From: Albula goreensis
Lineage: Eukaryota; Chordata; Actinopteri; Albuliformes; Albulidae
Assembly: GCA_022829145.1 (NCBI GenBank)
Contig: CM040765.1
Location: 15,791,792-15,855,791, forward strand
Direction of reading: 5' to 3'
DNA length: 64,000 bases
In this document: piece by piece, positions 25,688 to 38,495 of the stretch
How the letters are laid out: every line of letters begins with the position of its first letter
Numbering within the stretch: position 1 is the stretch's first letter
Made by a program: the position numbers and the translations under genes
Notes under the pieces: generated by a model
Told to the model about the DNA's origin: nothing
Database searches by the model: none
What the model saw: only the letters and a program-made list of their open reading frames with translations

Positions 25688-26228
25688 TATTGAATATACA
25701 TGGTACTTCTCAACCATCTCAACCACCTCTGGAGAAGCAAAGCAGTCATTTTTTCTTGAGCCAAATCATATGGTATTTCTCTTGGACACCATTGGTTTTT
25801 GTGCGTGGACTAGAGAGAAGACTGATCTCTACTGGCTCACCAACACCTTTTTCTGCATCAGCTTAGTCTTCCTCGGAGGACTCAAATCCCAGTATTAGCA
25901 AAGCCCAACCCTGCTTAGCTGCAGCCATCACTCAGCAGACGGCCACAGGGAATAAGAGAAAGCCTTACTGACATCAACACCCCAGTGTACTTTGTTCTTA
26001 AAAAAAAGTTAAGCTTTGAATGAATGTAAAAGATATGCAATGCAGAAAGAAATTTAACTGGGCAGAGATCTAAAGGACATATTTAAGACTATCTTGCTTG
26101 AATCAGTAACGGACTGAACTATATGATCTGAATGACTGAACTATATGTTTGCCCATACTGACAGTCTAGACAGTGTTCTCAGTTTTTTAGGCATGGCCAC
26201 TGAAGCACTGGATATTGTAAAGATCTGT

Positions 26229-26263
26229 GGCCTGAACTCAATCAAAGTTTGTGGTTAATTTAG
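26229..26263. mobile_element. Possible end fragment of the GGCCTGGATTCAATC element
   Basis: The segment begins GGCCTGAACTCAATCAAAG and continues TTTGTGGTTAAT, matching most positions of the terminal inverted repeat of the element at 39408-39582. No matching opposite end is visible nearby. It could be a truncated old copy or a chance similarity. Confidence 0.25.
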
Positions 26264-28377
26264 ACTTTTAACAAATAAATGAGAATATAAGTATTAATAT
26301 TCATAAACTCAGTTTGGTCATGGTATAGCTCAATAATCAAGAAATGCTGGCTAAATATAGGCCTGTTTTCTTACAGTGAGATGCTACAAAGGAGGCTGAA
26401 TAAATACATTAATTCAGTGCTATGCTTACTGAATGGGTCAGTGATTCCTTTGTTTAACAGTGAACAATGCCAGTGTTTTTATGAACAGGGTGCTTTTGTT
26501 GGGAGCTCCATATAAACACTGAGTTCAGCTGGTAGGTCATGGCAAGGGCAAAGACAGGCGTCTGGCCATGACCATATTTAGACTTTGAATATGGTATACA
26601 ATTAAGCGCTTCACAAAAGGGCTCACGTTTAGTGTGAGGCAACTGTGGAAGGATGCTGAACATTCACTGAAAACATGATCGTGGTCTAATACCATGGACT
26701 AAAAATGTAATTAAAGCAAAGAACCCAAGCCCACAAAATCTGGCATAATAAGGGTATATAGATCAAAAATATGCAACTTGCAGAGCCACACAGTTCCCAT
26801 ACAGCAGGTAAAGTAAAGGTCAGGGATTAAGTTGCGATATTCGAGGCCTTACGTGCCCAGAGGGTGCACATATCCACAGATCGCCAGCTGCGTATATGAA
26901 AACACTCATAAAGCCTTCACAAAATATCTGCTAGGCTTCCAAATAAACCCCTCGCTAATGTGGCGTTTATTCGTGGGCGTTTCAGAACGGCCATTGTTTT
27001 CTGATGGCGTGTGCTGCTCTGCCCTCACCGCCACTGCAGAGTCCTTCTGGACTCCACCATGTTTCCCTCTGGAATTCCACAAGCAATGTATTCATCAGCC
27101 AATTCCTTATGGGGGAATTCTGCCACCATTCTAACAGAAAAACAACTGTCTACACATTCACAAATGTTACGGATCATGTGAACTTGACATCTTACAGAAA
27201 TTATTTAAGTCAAACAGTGTTTGTTTCCATTTCCTGTGCCATGTGCCATGCTAAGCGAATCATCTTGTTCAACTTAATGAATTATATTTTTTGTCAAATA
27301 AAGACCCTAAAATCAGGGTTGCTTTAAAACATATGTGTAAATGCAACATGAAATATATCTCTGGGCCTATGTCCCTTCAGAAATCAGGCTTGAATTGTTT
27401 TAGTAAGTTTAACAATAATAAAAAACAACTGACTTCATCTGTCACAAAATCACAAAAGTCACAAAAGTGGTATTTATCTCTGCTGATGGCTCATGAATGA
27501 GCTGGCAACCCTCACAGCCACACGGTGCTTAACATCTGGCAAATGACGATCAATCCACATCCTCAAGACTGATGACATCACAAAACATCAGGGTTCCAGG
27601 AAATGGATTACTCAGCCTCACTGAGGGGAATGATGTCAATTCCTGATTCATTGCTGCCCGCGATACATTTATACTAGTGTGGGACCAGGCCTGCACATGT
27701 AGGACATACAGACCAGGAGTCTGAGACTGAAGAGTAACGAGTGCATCAGTGCCTGGAATGCCGCTGGGTCAAACTAGCAAGACGCATTTTCAACATATTC
27801 AACAGGAGATTGAAATATACCAAACCTAGAAATGTTTGTGGTGGGTTTTCCTGTTACATTTTTTATTTCATCAAGCTTTTGTGGTTTTCAATGTCTGTCA
27901 AAATTCATGTCGCCCTTCAGATCTGCTTCGATATGTTTCCCTAACATCCATTTTGGCTCAGAGTTTTCAACACGGCTGTAAATGTTCAAACTTCATGTAA
28001 AATAAAGCATAAAGAGAACATTTTTATACTTATAGCTTTGTCTCATATGTTGGAAAATAAGCAGCCAACAACACAAAAGATAAATGAGAACCCAATCGCA
28101 GCAGCACTTGTTCTGTAGGCTATTTCTTGATGCATGGTATGATTTGCTTGTCAGATACAGCCTTCTTTGTTTACTTTTTTCTGCTGTCAGCCTGTCAGGT
28201 TTTATAATGTCTCAAAGAGAGCACACCAAGAATAGTCATGATTATTTACGTGTTCTTCCAATCATCATCTTGCGTCCTGAAAAAATGTTAGAAATATTGA
28301 CTTATTGTGGAATCTAAAATAGCCCTTACATCTGATTCTTCACATAATCATAATCATATCTTACACAAAATGCTGTC

Positions 28378-28437
28378 CATACAACCAGATAGATGCCTCC
28401 TTTATGTTGTTTGAGCATCTGTCTATCTGGTTGTATG
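28378..28437. repeat. 60-base imperfect hairpin
   Basis: The left arm (28378-28396, CATACAACCAGATAGATGC) pairs with the right arm (28415-28437). Sixteen perfect base pairs form at the base (CATACAACCAGATAGA with TCTATCTGGTTGTATG), followed by a short bulge and GC-containing pairs that close an 18-base loop. Unlike the 25018 hairpin, the arm length and bulge approach pre-microRNA geometry. Pairing does not extend well beyond the base, and the arms do not match any microRNA seed I know. A DNA foldback is the simpler reading. Confidence 0.7.
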
Positions 28438-31351
28438 ATTTACATGGTAGGTGGCTGCAGATACGTTTTATCTTGACACTGGTGACACTTGGCACATTGA
28501 ACCAAATGAGCCTTTGCCCTAGCCTAAATCTGAAGAGAGCCAAATTATCAGTACTCTCACACTAATCCATTTCTGCTGGGATACAGTGACTGCATTCAGA
28601 TTGTCAAGTGAATTAACATTTCTTCCTTGATGTATGAGGTGACCTGGAAGCTTCTGACAGTCAGTCATAATACGGACTGTTCATATTTGTTTAATTGAGC
28701 TTCATCTGTCCTTTCCTTACTCCTTCCACTGAGGTTGCACAGGTGTAATGTTTTAGGAAGGATTTTTAGAGAAGAAATGACTCATATTGCGATGTATCAA
28801 CAGCAACATTTATTTTCAGATATGAATCATTTTTTAAAATTCTCTAAAACAATTTCATTACCCTATTATGACCCTTGCATTAGATGTGTTGTGTTTTCTC
28901 ATAACCATCTGATATTGTCTTCATGTGACTGCTTAAAGACAGCAGAGTTTACAAGAGTGGTCGGATGAAGGAGGGTGTCACAGACCTTTCCTCTCATCCG
29001 TTCCTCTCAAATCAAATGCTGCCAGAAACTTCCTCTGTCCAGCAGCTCAGCAGTGTTATCAGGTTTAAAGGGTCATCCTGGGGCAGCCAGGGTCACTCTG
29101 GTTTTCATTGTCACGAGGAGATTAGAGATGCGTAAATGATACCTAAATCCTTAATGCCATGTTTTATTCAGTGGAGTTTCCATTTTTTTTTTCAGTACGA
29201 ATAATTGAAAAATGTTGAAAAGTCCTTAAGGTTTGGTATTACAGCTTGTCTGAACATTGTGCACCTTTGTTTTGTCTTTCTGTTATCTAAGTATATACTA
29301 TCTAGGACAGTTTGTGATGGTTTGTGTGATATGAATTTTAGATATCTCATTTTATGCATTTTACAGTGCATTGGTTTTTGAATGTAGCCCAGAATATGCC
29401 CATGTAGAATACCCTGAATAATACATTTACATGACACACTGATCCAGTACATTTACAGCTAGTTCTTCTGACACTGAACCTCTTCATGCATTAATTGACC
29501 ATGTAGTCCTGACATATTTTATCCATCTGCATTTAATTCAACTACACTAAGCGGCAAGAAGTCCACATTTGCCCAGAATGATTACAGTGCAGATTGACAG
29601 CTGAGCTGGTAGAGTGATAGCTGTCAGTGGTGACAAGCTTAAGCCTGATGGTAAACCACATTACTGCAATGCCAGTCAGGGTACATCATAAAATATTAAC
29701 ATCCAGTAATACTGGCCTTGTTTGACACTCTGCAATTTAGATATTTTGATCTGTTCCATTATTTAAATTGGTTTTGTTAATCTAAAGTGCTTTTATTTCA
29801 GTAAAGTATACAAATAGTCTGGAAGCTACTCCTCCATTTGTAAATAAACTAACAATCTGTCCATAATTATTTGCTGTGTTTTCAATAAATAAAGTCACTA
29901 GTGGTCACTCGCATGGAAAATCACAGCTAGCCTGGCAAACCCAGTGCCCTTACTGTTGGTACTCTTCACTGATTGACACATTTCTCCTGACAGTTAAAGT
30001 AAGTACATAAAGCCATGTGGGGGCTTGTTTTTTTAATCTGATTTCTTTTGTAAATGAACTCAAATTACACCTCCTGTTAAACCTGGCATGCGTACTGCAG
30101 AGGCATGTGCACGCAGCGAGGGAGGAGGCAGTGGGATCCCACTCAGGCCTCCACACAGATCAGACATTCTGATGAGCACTGGGCCCTGGAATTCACCCAG
30201 AATAATAAAACACACATGGGCACACAGTGATGTGATGTCCACGGCATGCACAGGACATTTGAAAGGTTTAAAAATGTCAAAAGATTTCAAAAGCTGAAAC
30301 TTAAGAAGTCTTTTTAATTTTTTTTTTTTTTGTTATGTTTGTTTCCACAGTGGGCAAGGCCTGTACTGTATATTTTAAGCTTTCAAGCCAAAAATTTCAA
30401 ACTTATTAAAACGTTTTGAAAGTACACTTCTTGTTATATTTTCCCCAACAGTAGGCCTTTTGAAGTGTTAAATTTTTTCATTTTGCAGAAGTTCCGAATT
30501 CTAATATCATCAAAAGTCCTACATGGAAAAAGTGACTCAGAACGCACCCACTGATATTTCTCACACACTGGCATCTGGAGCCATTAATGCAGAGCCTATT
30601 TTCTCATGGGTGGAGCTATCTGCCCGAGGCCTCTTCTCACATGACCACACCTCACAGACATCGACACTATTTGCAAACCTATATCTTAGCTGCTGCAACA
30701 CTACAGCTCAGCAGTGCTATGTGAACAGAGATGGTCAAATGGACTCGAGTGAGTCCAGTACCACATAATCCAAATAGCTACCATACATTTTTAACATACA
30801 AACACATTTGCAACAAATCTATATATAACACGTGCATAAGATACGATCTGTAATGTGATCGACATGGGAAGTTTAAACATTCATCATCTGTTATTTGTGG
30901 GCCTGAGGCGGGTCATATTTTCACAGGACAAAGTATGATAAGAAATAAATCATGGCAGCCATAACCTCTTCCAATCTATTCATAATAGATTATAACAACT
31001 GATACGGAACAAAAACAACACTGTCTCAAACCCTAAACCCTGTCAGTGTGCTAACTGTAATGAAGGTTATTACAACTGTATATGACAGCCATTATATAAG
31101 AAGTTATAGCAGCTTGTAATGAAAAAATACTGTAGCATGTATTATAAAACATAGTCAGCATTAGTTAAAAGTGGTGGTTTTACAGATGCCTTTGCATATA
31201 TATGTATGTTTGTAAAATACATGACATTCTGTTGGAACACACTATGGATGAGCCATGGACATGCTGCTTACTTTGAGACAAATACAAAGGTTTGGGGTGA
31301 TCCTGGAGCAGACACTCTGGGTGGCTTTCATGCCTCTATAACGCCCCCACA
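28438..31351. other. Stretch without recognisable gene
   Basis: No supported gene. A T14 run lies at 30318-30331. Around 29597-29650 the words GAGCTGGTAGAGTG faintly resemble a tRNA A-box, but no B-box or SINE tail follows. The rest is AT-leaning and looks unique. Confidence 0.45.

Positions 31352-31388
<37 letters not shown>
31352..31388. repeat. Compound (CT)n(CA)n microsatellite
   Basis: About six CT units run directly into about twelve CA units. A 155-codon + frame (31206-31673) crosses it and is discounted for that reason. Confidence 0.95.
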
Positions 31389-32359
31389 CCAGCTGCCCCT
31401 GGGACACATACCACCGCAATCTCCTCACCATACAGGGAATGTAACTCAGGCCGGTTGGCTGCCCTTGGACTCCCTCAGCAAACCACTGTGATCAGAGGGG
31501 AGATGGTATCAGAGCTGGGCAAGTTCAGATCTCCATCTGCATTGTGCTCTGATGATCTCAGCGCAATTCTGGTTGCGTTTTCTTTTTTTTTTTTTTTTTT
31601 GGTTTTGCCTTGGATTAGCTCCAAGCTTTTGTGTGCTCTGGGAGGCATCTACGGCGATCAAAGTTGTTCTTAGCCGAGCGGTGCTTTAATCCTCCCGGTA
31701 ATAAACAACCCTACGCGACAGACTACGTTCTGGGTCCAGGTCGGCTTGAAAGGACTTTAGAAGAGGCTGAGGTTTCTTTATTGGTGACCTCAATTTTTCA
31801 TTTAGTTTAGCGTGATGAAGAGACTCAACTTAATGACAGAACCGACTCCACCCCCATGCCTGCAGTCATACCTCAGGGATCAAGGACTGCCTTATTCTTT
31901 AGCCCACTCTCCATTACATGGCGCCTGATCGATGGTTTGCACTTATGTTTTGTCATTGCATTCGGTATCCAAGACGTCAATGTTATCAATGGAGGCTTAT
32001 GGGGGGATTTGAAGCAGAGGAGATGGAAACATCCATAAAGAACAGAGGAGAAGCAGACGCATACCATAGAGTCACTGCGTCCCAGGGGTCAATGGCAGGG
32101 GCTTTCTGAGCTGAAAAAGGCGCAGCTATCATGAGTGATAAGGGACTCACTGAATTGACAGGATCAAATATCAGTGGTGATAGTTCTCTTCTGTTGAAAG
32201 CAAAGTATCTTGACTTGTTGACACAACACGTAAAGTGTCGAACAGTAATGTGACTGAGAGCCCAGTTATGCTCCACCCATTATAGTGTTAATACAGTTTC
32301 CTTCTTCCATCACCAATGACAACATGTGGTATGCTGCACATGGAAAGCTTGTGCATAGG

Positions 32360-32407
32360 CATACATACATACATACATACACACACACACATACATACAT
32401 ACATATA
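32360..32407. repeat. (ATAC)n/(AC)n microsatellite
   Basis: Tandem ATAC units flank a central run of about five AC units, a compound tetra- and dinucleotide repeat. Confidence 0.93.
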
Positions 32408-32441
32408 ATTCAAACATCCAAGTCGTATTCCACCATAAAAA

Positions 32442-32489
32442 ATTATTATTATTATTATTATTATTCATAGTATTATTAGTATTATTATT
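32442..32489. repeat. (ATT)n trinucleotide repeat
   Basis: About eight uninterrupted ATT units, then CATAG and further ATT units. It lies 35 bases after the ATAC repeat. Confidence 0.92.
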
Positions 32490-33159
32490 GTGTTTATAAA
32501 ACTATAGTTAAAACGATATGTTGTACTATCTGAACTGCAAGAACATTGTGCATCATCCATTGTACAAGAGTAAAGAAAACCATTTACATAACAAACCTCA
32601 AAGTGACACATCTGCTCAGATCTACATGGCAGACATAACCGTTAACACATCTTTTTTTCTCCATACATTTGGAGACAGGACGGCACCCTCAGGCCGCACA
32701 TAGTCAGCTGGCATATGACCATGCTTACCATAGCAATGCTCCTAGGAGATGAGCCTAGATGGGCACAAAGCGCTCTTACCACTGTGTTAAATAAACGAAT
32801 GCATTACCTCAATATTATTACACGTCTGCTACAAATGTAGTGCCAATAAAATCCACTGATCCATGGCCTTTATTTAAATATATTTTAGTGTGAACGATTC
32901 AGTGAATTTTATTAAATTCTTTATTTTTCACTTATTATATGCTGTGTAGTAATTGTGAGCAAATATGCTACATAATTTCAGATCACTTTCAGATTTCAGA
33001 TCTTCCACAATTATGCTGATTTCCAGGTTGACCTCTGTAATTGTATTTAAATGATTAATGATCTGAACGCTACTGTGTACAATGAAAGCATAATCTTTGT
33101 CAGGGAGTGGCTGCCTTTGTTTGAACACCAGCGCTAAAGAGCAGGTGCCTTAAGGCAGT

Positions 33160-33310
33160 GCAGTCACAGCCATGCATATGCTAATGTACCAGCCTATGCT
33201 CTTCATGACTTCATTAGCACAATCATTTAGTCAGGTTGCCGTCACTGACTGTTCTGGTGAATGATTTAGCAAATGACGAGTAACTGCTAAAGATTTAATT
33301 TGCACTAATT
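33160..33310. promoter_or_regulatory. Candidate enhancer, octamer and homeodomain cores
   Basis: The segment holds ATGCTAAT (a POU-type octamer variant, 33178-33185), CATTAGCAC, AATCATTTAG, AATGATTTAGC and CACTAATTAACTAA within 150 bases. Several TAAT/ATTA homeodomain cores are present. No gene is near. The cluster resembles vertebrate developmental enhancers, but AT-rich DNA raises the chance rate of these words. Confidence 0.25.
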
Positions 33311-35336
33311 AACTAAGATATACATTGCTGTAGTCTATTTTTTGTAGTTCATGAACAAATCAAGACCAATCAGGCCAACAGAACCAGCTTATATGCAGTC
33401 TGCCGAAACTTTAGCTTAGCGTATCCTGATCATTAAACAGTGTGTCTGAATTGATGAAAGCTCAGTGACAAGGTGATATGAAATTAGCTAATCTAAGCAG
33501 TGAGCACTAAGGATCTACTTCAGCTTGAAGGATATATAAATGATTCACAGAATGGAAGAAAGCATATGCACTGTGTCTACAGTAAGAAATAACATGTAAT
33601 TTAGAGGGAGTGTTTCTTTAAGAGTCTTTAAGAGCTCATATTCTTTAAAATATAAAACTGAACACACATTGTGGTGAGCTGAGCAGACCAGAACAAAGCA
33701 CTGTATATATGATTTAGAGCCGCATAGCTGAAACAAGGAAACTGTGGTATATGACCATGAAGAAGTACATTCTGAATAAGCCTCTGTAGCATATACAATA
33801 GAATGACAGTGTGTAGGAAAAACCACACAATTTTAAACACATTCTACTGATTTTATGTCATGTATTGATATAAAATAGTGGCTATGAATTCACAAACGTA
33901 TGAATTTACCTCCAGGAAATGTACTGCCCGTTGCAAACACATCCTGAGAGAAACAGATTTCACTGTGCCGCTCTGTATTGTATGCTGCTTAAAAACCACC
34001 CGAACCATGGACACCTGTTTCCACTTAGACAACATACCAGAATCCACTTACTTAAGCCAATAAACTCTTATCCAGTTGGAGAGTTGCAAAAGTACAAGCG
34101 ATTGGCTTTGGTTTTCCTGAGCAGAAGAATTTTGATAATTTTCCACTTGGTGTCGAGGACGTGTTTAAACTACGAACGCGCATCCTTGAGCGCAGTAGAG
34201 CTGGGCCTGACTGCGGCCTCAAACTCAGAATGGAAACGGAACAGCTACAGCACAAGGGAAACAGGCTCTCCAATTTAACAAGAACCAGGAGGCATAAAGA
34301 GACATTTAAGTCAATTGCAATTATATAAATAACATGGACTGGACACATTAGAGAAAGAAGAAGCATTGAGGTTTTGAAACAGCCCTTCAAGCGCGTGAAG
34401 CAGCTGTCAGCGAGCACAGAGAAGGACTGTGTCCTCTGACCAGACCTTCTCCCCCACACAATAAATGGCTTATGCATGAAGAAATGATCCCATGAAATGA
34501 GAAGTGAGTTTCCCTGGGGGGGAGGATCAATGTTCTGTCATGTCTGAGGCTGTCCACTGTTTGCTTGCACAGAGGAATATCACTCTGACAGTGGAATATA
34601 GATCTCATTCACTTAGTCAAAGACCAGCTCACTTTTGATGTCTTGAAGTGGTGCTTTAATCACAAATTATAGTTTTATGTATTTCATAATTCATATCAAG
34701 CACTTGCAATGAGGATTCAGAAAGCGGGACACCATTCTGAACAGCAATCCTACATTTCCAGCTGATAACTGAAATTGTCCTTATTGACAATTGGACTACA
34801 CAGGCATGCTGGGAAATTATTTTTCACAGAGCTTTCTTATTAGTTAATGACATTAAGAGTTGTGAATCCTAAACAATTCATCAATCCTAGCATAATGACG
34901 ATTCACTTATAGTACAGTAGGCTGTGTTACTTTATGGGAATATATTGTTTGACGTCTGGCAGACAAACCCTAATGAAATCAAGCCTGCTCATCTCACAAG
35001 TTACAACTATAAGTCATCTTTCAATAGTTAGCTATGGCATTCTAACTGATTTACAGTGAATTTCTGTGTAAAAGGCACCAGTGTGATCATCTTCATTATC
35101 GTCATTTTCATAATTTCTACCAAGCAAAAGAAAGCAACACACTGAACATACTTTTATTCACCATTTGTAATCAAGCTGACAGAAAAAAAGATCACATTTG
35201 GCTGAATGGATCAGGGATTATCATCACCAGAGACAACAGGCGGTATTACACTTTCTGTGTATAATGTGAGTAATGATGTTGACCCAGAGAGAGCCAACTG
35301 GGGTACCCCCAGTGTAGGTTGCAAGTGTGCCTCACC

Positions 35337-35676
35337 CGGTCAAGCAGAGAACTTTCCCTCTGAACTTATTTTGTGATCCGAGTCTGTGGCAGAGAGACTT
35401 GTGTTTTGCACATAAAGGAAACGATGAGCGCATCGCTTGAACTAAAGCCCCGGATGCTTCCGTGGCTAATCCCGTTGCCGTTGAGAATTGGGAGGGGATT
35501 AAGAGTTTAACCCCAGGTTCCCGAGGAGGTCCCTTTCGCTTTGGAGGAAAGGGGGACAGCCGCGCCCGGCCCTGTCAGGGCTCCAGCTTACAGCATTGTG
35601 CCCTTTGAGGGGGCAGCTGTCCCCCTTGCGCGGATCGAAAGCCGAGGCAAAGCCGCTTGTGCAGACGACCATCCCG
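35337..35676. promoter_or_regulatory. CpG-dense block
   Basis: I count about 21 CpGs in 340 bases, including GCCGCGCCCGG and TTGCGCGGATCG, against a background where CpG is scarce. Such blocks in vertebrates usually mark unmethylated CpG islands at promoters or distal regulatory elements. The 35450-35510 part also holds GGCTAATCCC and GGGGATTAAG, which are Otx/bicoid-type TAATCC cores in both orientations. A (AC)n array follows at 35814. No coding exon is recognisable, although a + frame of 81 codons overlaps. Confidence 0.45.
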
Positions 35677-35813
35677 TCTGTTTACCCAAACCAGCCTTAT
35701 TTCAGAAGTCTGTGGGGACACAGAGGCTTTGCAGAGGTTTAAAGTTGTATATAATGAAGCAGGGTTTAAACGCAAAAAAGGATTGATGGGATGGACATAG
35801 ATACTGTAGATGG

Positions 35814-35847
35814 ACACACACAACACACACACACACACACACACACA
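35814..35847. repeat. (AC)n microsatellite
   Basis: About sixteen AC units with one AA interruption near the start. Confidence 0.94.
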
Positions 35848-36018
35848 TAAATGTGTGTAAATGTGCACCATCCACACACTCTCCTTTACACAGATATACA
35901 CTCAAGATTTATTGATAAGTACTTGTTTTTTGTATTGTTGGGGTATTGTAAAAATGTTCATAAAATAGATACAAGTAAAGTAAACCATACAAGTAAATTA
36001 TAGACATTGTAAGCTAAA

Positions 36019-36125
36019 GGCCTGGATTCAATTAACATTTTGACCTTTGGCTTGACTGCATGGTGGGTTATTGTTAAACTTGTCTGTAATTTTGTTTTTG
36101 GTGAGAAAAAAACATTGGCATTTAA
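36019..36125. mobile_element. Probable truncated copy of the GGCCTGGATTCAATC element
   Basis: The left edge GGCCTGGATTCAATTAACAT closely matches the terminal inverted repeat of the element at 39408-39582. The interior TGTAATTTTGTTTTTGGTGA has loose similarity to that element's AT-rich interior. I find no opposite inverted end, so the copy appears one-ended. The right limit given is arbitrary. Confidence 0.4.
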
Positions 36126-36479
36126 TTGTGAGTCAAAGAAATTTGGAGTCAAAGGACTGGACAGAATTTATCAATTACAATGGTCTGGATAACACTTATT
36201 CAGCATGACACTGTCACTGCTATAGCAGGATGTACACACCAGAGGCCATGCTACAGTGCTTTGCTTTGTCCTGGTGAGGATGTTAACTCGAGGGGTCTTC
36301 TGTCACATAACTCTAATCCGGTAAATATACTTATTCTTCTCTTACAAAACAAAGCCATCTTTGTCAACAATATCTTTGCCTTTAGCATCACTTAAAGACA
36401 ATACAGAGTTCACAGGGCCTTCCATGTACAAGAAATCTAAAAGATTTAACCTTGAAATGGCAAGGACACCTGTGCATCT

Positions 36480-36700
36480 GTAAGGATGCTAAAAATTGTT
36501 GGTTATTCATCCAGGATGCGCCCCCTGCATGCAAATTCCTCAGGAGAGTCCAGCATGTGATTAAGTTGATGGGTTGCGTCTGTCTTCCCAGAGGACGGAG
36601 CTCTGCCAGCTGAATTAAGATTATTAATTACTTTGACGTGTCACGGCAGGATCTCTCCATCAAAACACATCGTCCAGACACAAAGCGCCCCCTCCGACTC
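36480..36700. promoter_or_regulatory. Candidate regulatory element with octamer and two CTCF-like cores
   Basis: GCGCCCCCTGC (36518-36528) abuts a perfect ATGCAAAT octamer (36529-36536). AGCGCCCCCT (36684-36693) is the exact reverse complement of the CTCF core AGGGGGCGCT. Neither has a good match in the CCACC half of the CTCF consensus. Between them lies GAATTAAGATTATTAATTAC, rich in homeodomain cores, followed by TGACGTGTCA. The combination is unusual for bulk intergenic DNA and suggests regulatory function, which remains inferred. Confidence 0.3.
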
Positions 36701-38450
36701 CCAAAACCCAGCCCAGACAACAACCACCCCCCTATCCAGGTCACGCCTCATCATCTCTGCAAACTCAATCAAAGTAATCCCACCTAATGAACACCGACTG
36801 GCTTGGTTGATGACCCAAATCATCAGACAGGACGACGTTGTGTAAATTCCACCCTTGCGTTGAAGCCAGAGGCAGGCGGGACAGGTCCTCTGTCACATGG
36901 AGGGGGCTGTCAGGCCCTGCGCTGTTTTCCTGTTGAAGCGCTCCTTAAACCAGGCGACACAACACATATTGTGTGACTGACCACTTCAGCAACAACTGTT
37001 CATTTGTTTCATTTCAAAGCAAGTCATGTTCAAAAACAAAAGTACCTACTTTCTTGACTTTGTCAGGGATAGAGTTTGACAAGGCACAAGTTTCCTATAT
37101 TACCATTACATGAATAGATTTTACAGTGTCTCAGTTTTCCTGTTCATGTATTTCTGGGGAAAACCTGTTTTTTCTGCATATGTACTCTGTTATAATAACT
37201 CACAAATGTATTACAGTTATTGTGCTACAAACAATTTCTAGCAAAAAAGCTATATTTTATGCAGTGATATTTCATTTGGGTGGAGGTGGGTGGAGGTAGC
37301 AGTGTGTAAAATCTATAATGTAGCCCACTAGAATGAATTTATGTTTTTTTAACATTTCAAAGTCATGTCATTATTTTTTCTAAAACCTTTATGTGTTGGA
37401 ACATGCATGAATTGAAAACATAAGAGAGTATATACAAAAATTGTAACAATAACCTGCATTTCAAATATTCAAACTTTCCCACACAACACTGGTCAGATGC
37501 AGATCTCCAGCAGATGGAATGTTGGGAGCCTACTTAAAGAATGATCGTGCTCATTTAAGGAATCATCAGTCTAGACAATGAAGGAAGAGTGTGAGATGAA
37601 CAAAGAACTCCAGGAAGACAGGACCTTATCACCCAAAATGGCAGATAAGTACCCTGTACACAAAGCACAGAAACATATGTAAACCTGAAAGGGCTGGGCC
37701 AGCATGCAGCAAATGACTGGAGGCATCTCAATACACATAGTTATTCCTACCAAAACTACATAATTGAGGAGGGCTTTTGTGTGTATGTACACAGCATGTC
37801 TGCTGGACTAGGGTCTAATGCACTGCATTGATCTGTGGTTGGCACAATATGTGCACAATGTGTAATCCTACAACAAGCCACTTCCTGACACACATGCATT
37901 GATACTATCAACATGCAAGGGTGAGGCCATTGTCTTTCTCATTGATCAGGGTGCATCAAATAAGTTCAATTGTCAGTGTCGTCTCACGTCAAAGTCAGTT
38001 GGCCATCACACACTGCATTGACTGTTGACCTTGACAGAAACAGTCCCAATCAATTTGTTATGTTGGACACAATCAAGATCCTCATAGGTTTCAGAGAGGT
38101 TTGTAATCTATTTAAGCACCAGGAAACAAAGACAACGTTCAACATTTCAGTGGACAAGGCAAACCGCTGTTCTTTGAGCCTTAAAAGGCTTCTTAGACAG
38201 AGGCAAAAAAAAAAACACAAAAATACTTGTGTGAGCGTGGACTTGAAAGTTGTTGAAGTATGAGAGCTATGCCCATATACGCCCACTGTGTTTCTGTTCA
38301 GGTCACTCAACTGCCTCTCAGCTCACTGTGAATTCACAGCCCCCATCTGTCGGTGGCCTGCTAACTGTCAGCTTTCTGCTGCCTCGCCGGTGGGATCTAT
38401 GGTAATGAAAAACCACACAAAACACCAGAGCCTTGCCATTGTGCTCCTCT

Positions 38451-38453
<3 letters not shown>

Positions 38454-38492
<39 letters not shown>
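38454..38492. repeat. (CA)n microsatellite
   Basis: About nineteen uninterrupted CA units. Overlapping His-Thr frames are artefacts. Confidence 0.96.

Positions 38493-38495
<3 letters not shown>

Larger units (their letters stand above)
25062..28377. other. Stretch without recognisable gene
   Basis: No supported gene. It includes a trinucleotide repeat (25630-25687), a 14-base direct repeat GACTGAACTATATG at 26112-26125 and 26134-26147, and a possible MITE end at 26229. Remaining open frames are short and unsupported. Confidence 0.45.
31389..35336. other. Stretch without recognisable gene
   Basis: No supported gene. A T18 run lies at 31583-31600. The 31660-31830 segment (CTTTAATCC, GGTAATAAACAA) and the 33160-33310 segment have a regulatory look. 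The - strand frame at 34052-34477 (141 codons) has no recognisable domain. Confidence 0.45.

Noticed and set aside
29597-29700. tRNA-like A-box suggesting a SINE
   Set aside because: No B-box or SINE tail follows at the expected distance.
31206-31673. 155-codon + frame, the longest in the window
   Set aside because: It crosses a (CT)n(CA)n repeat and a T18 run and shows no domain.
34052-34477. 141-codon - strand frame
   Set aside because: No recognisable domain, and a + strand frame of 119 codons overlaps it.
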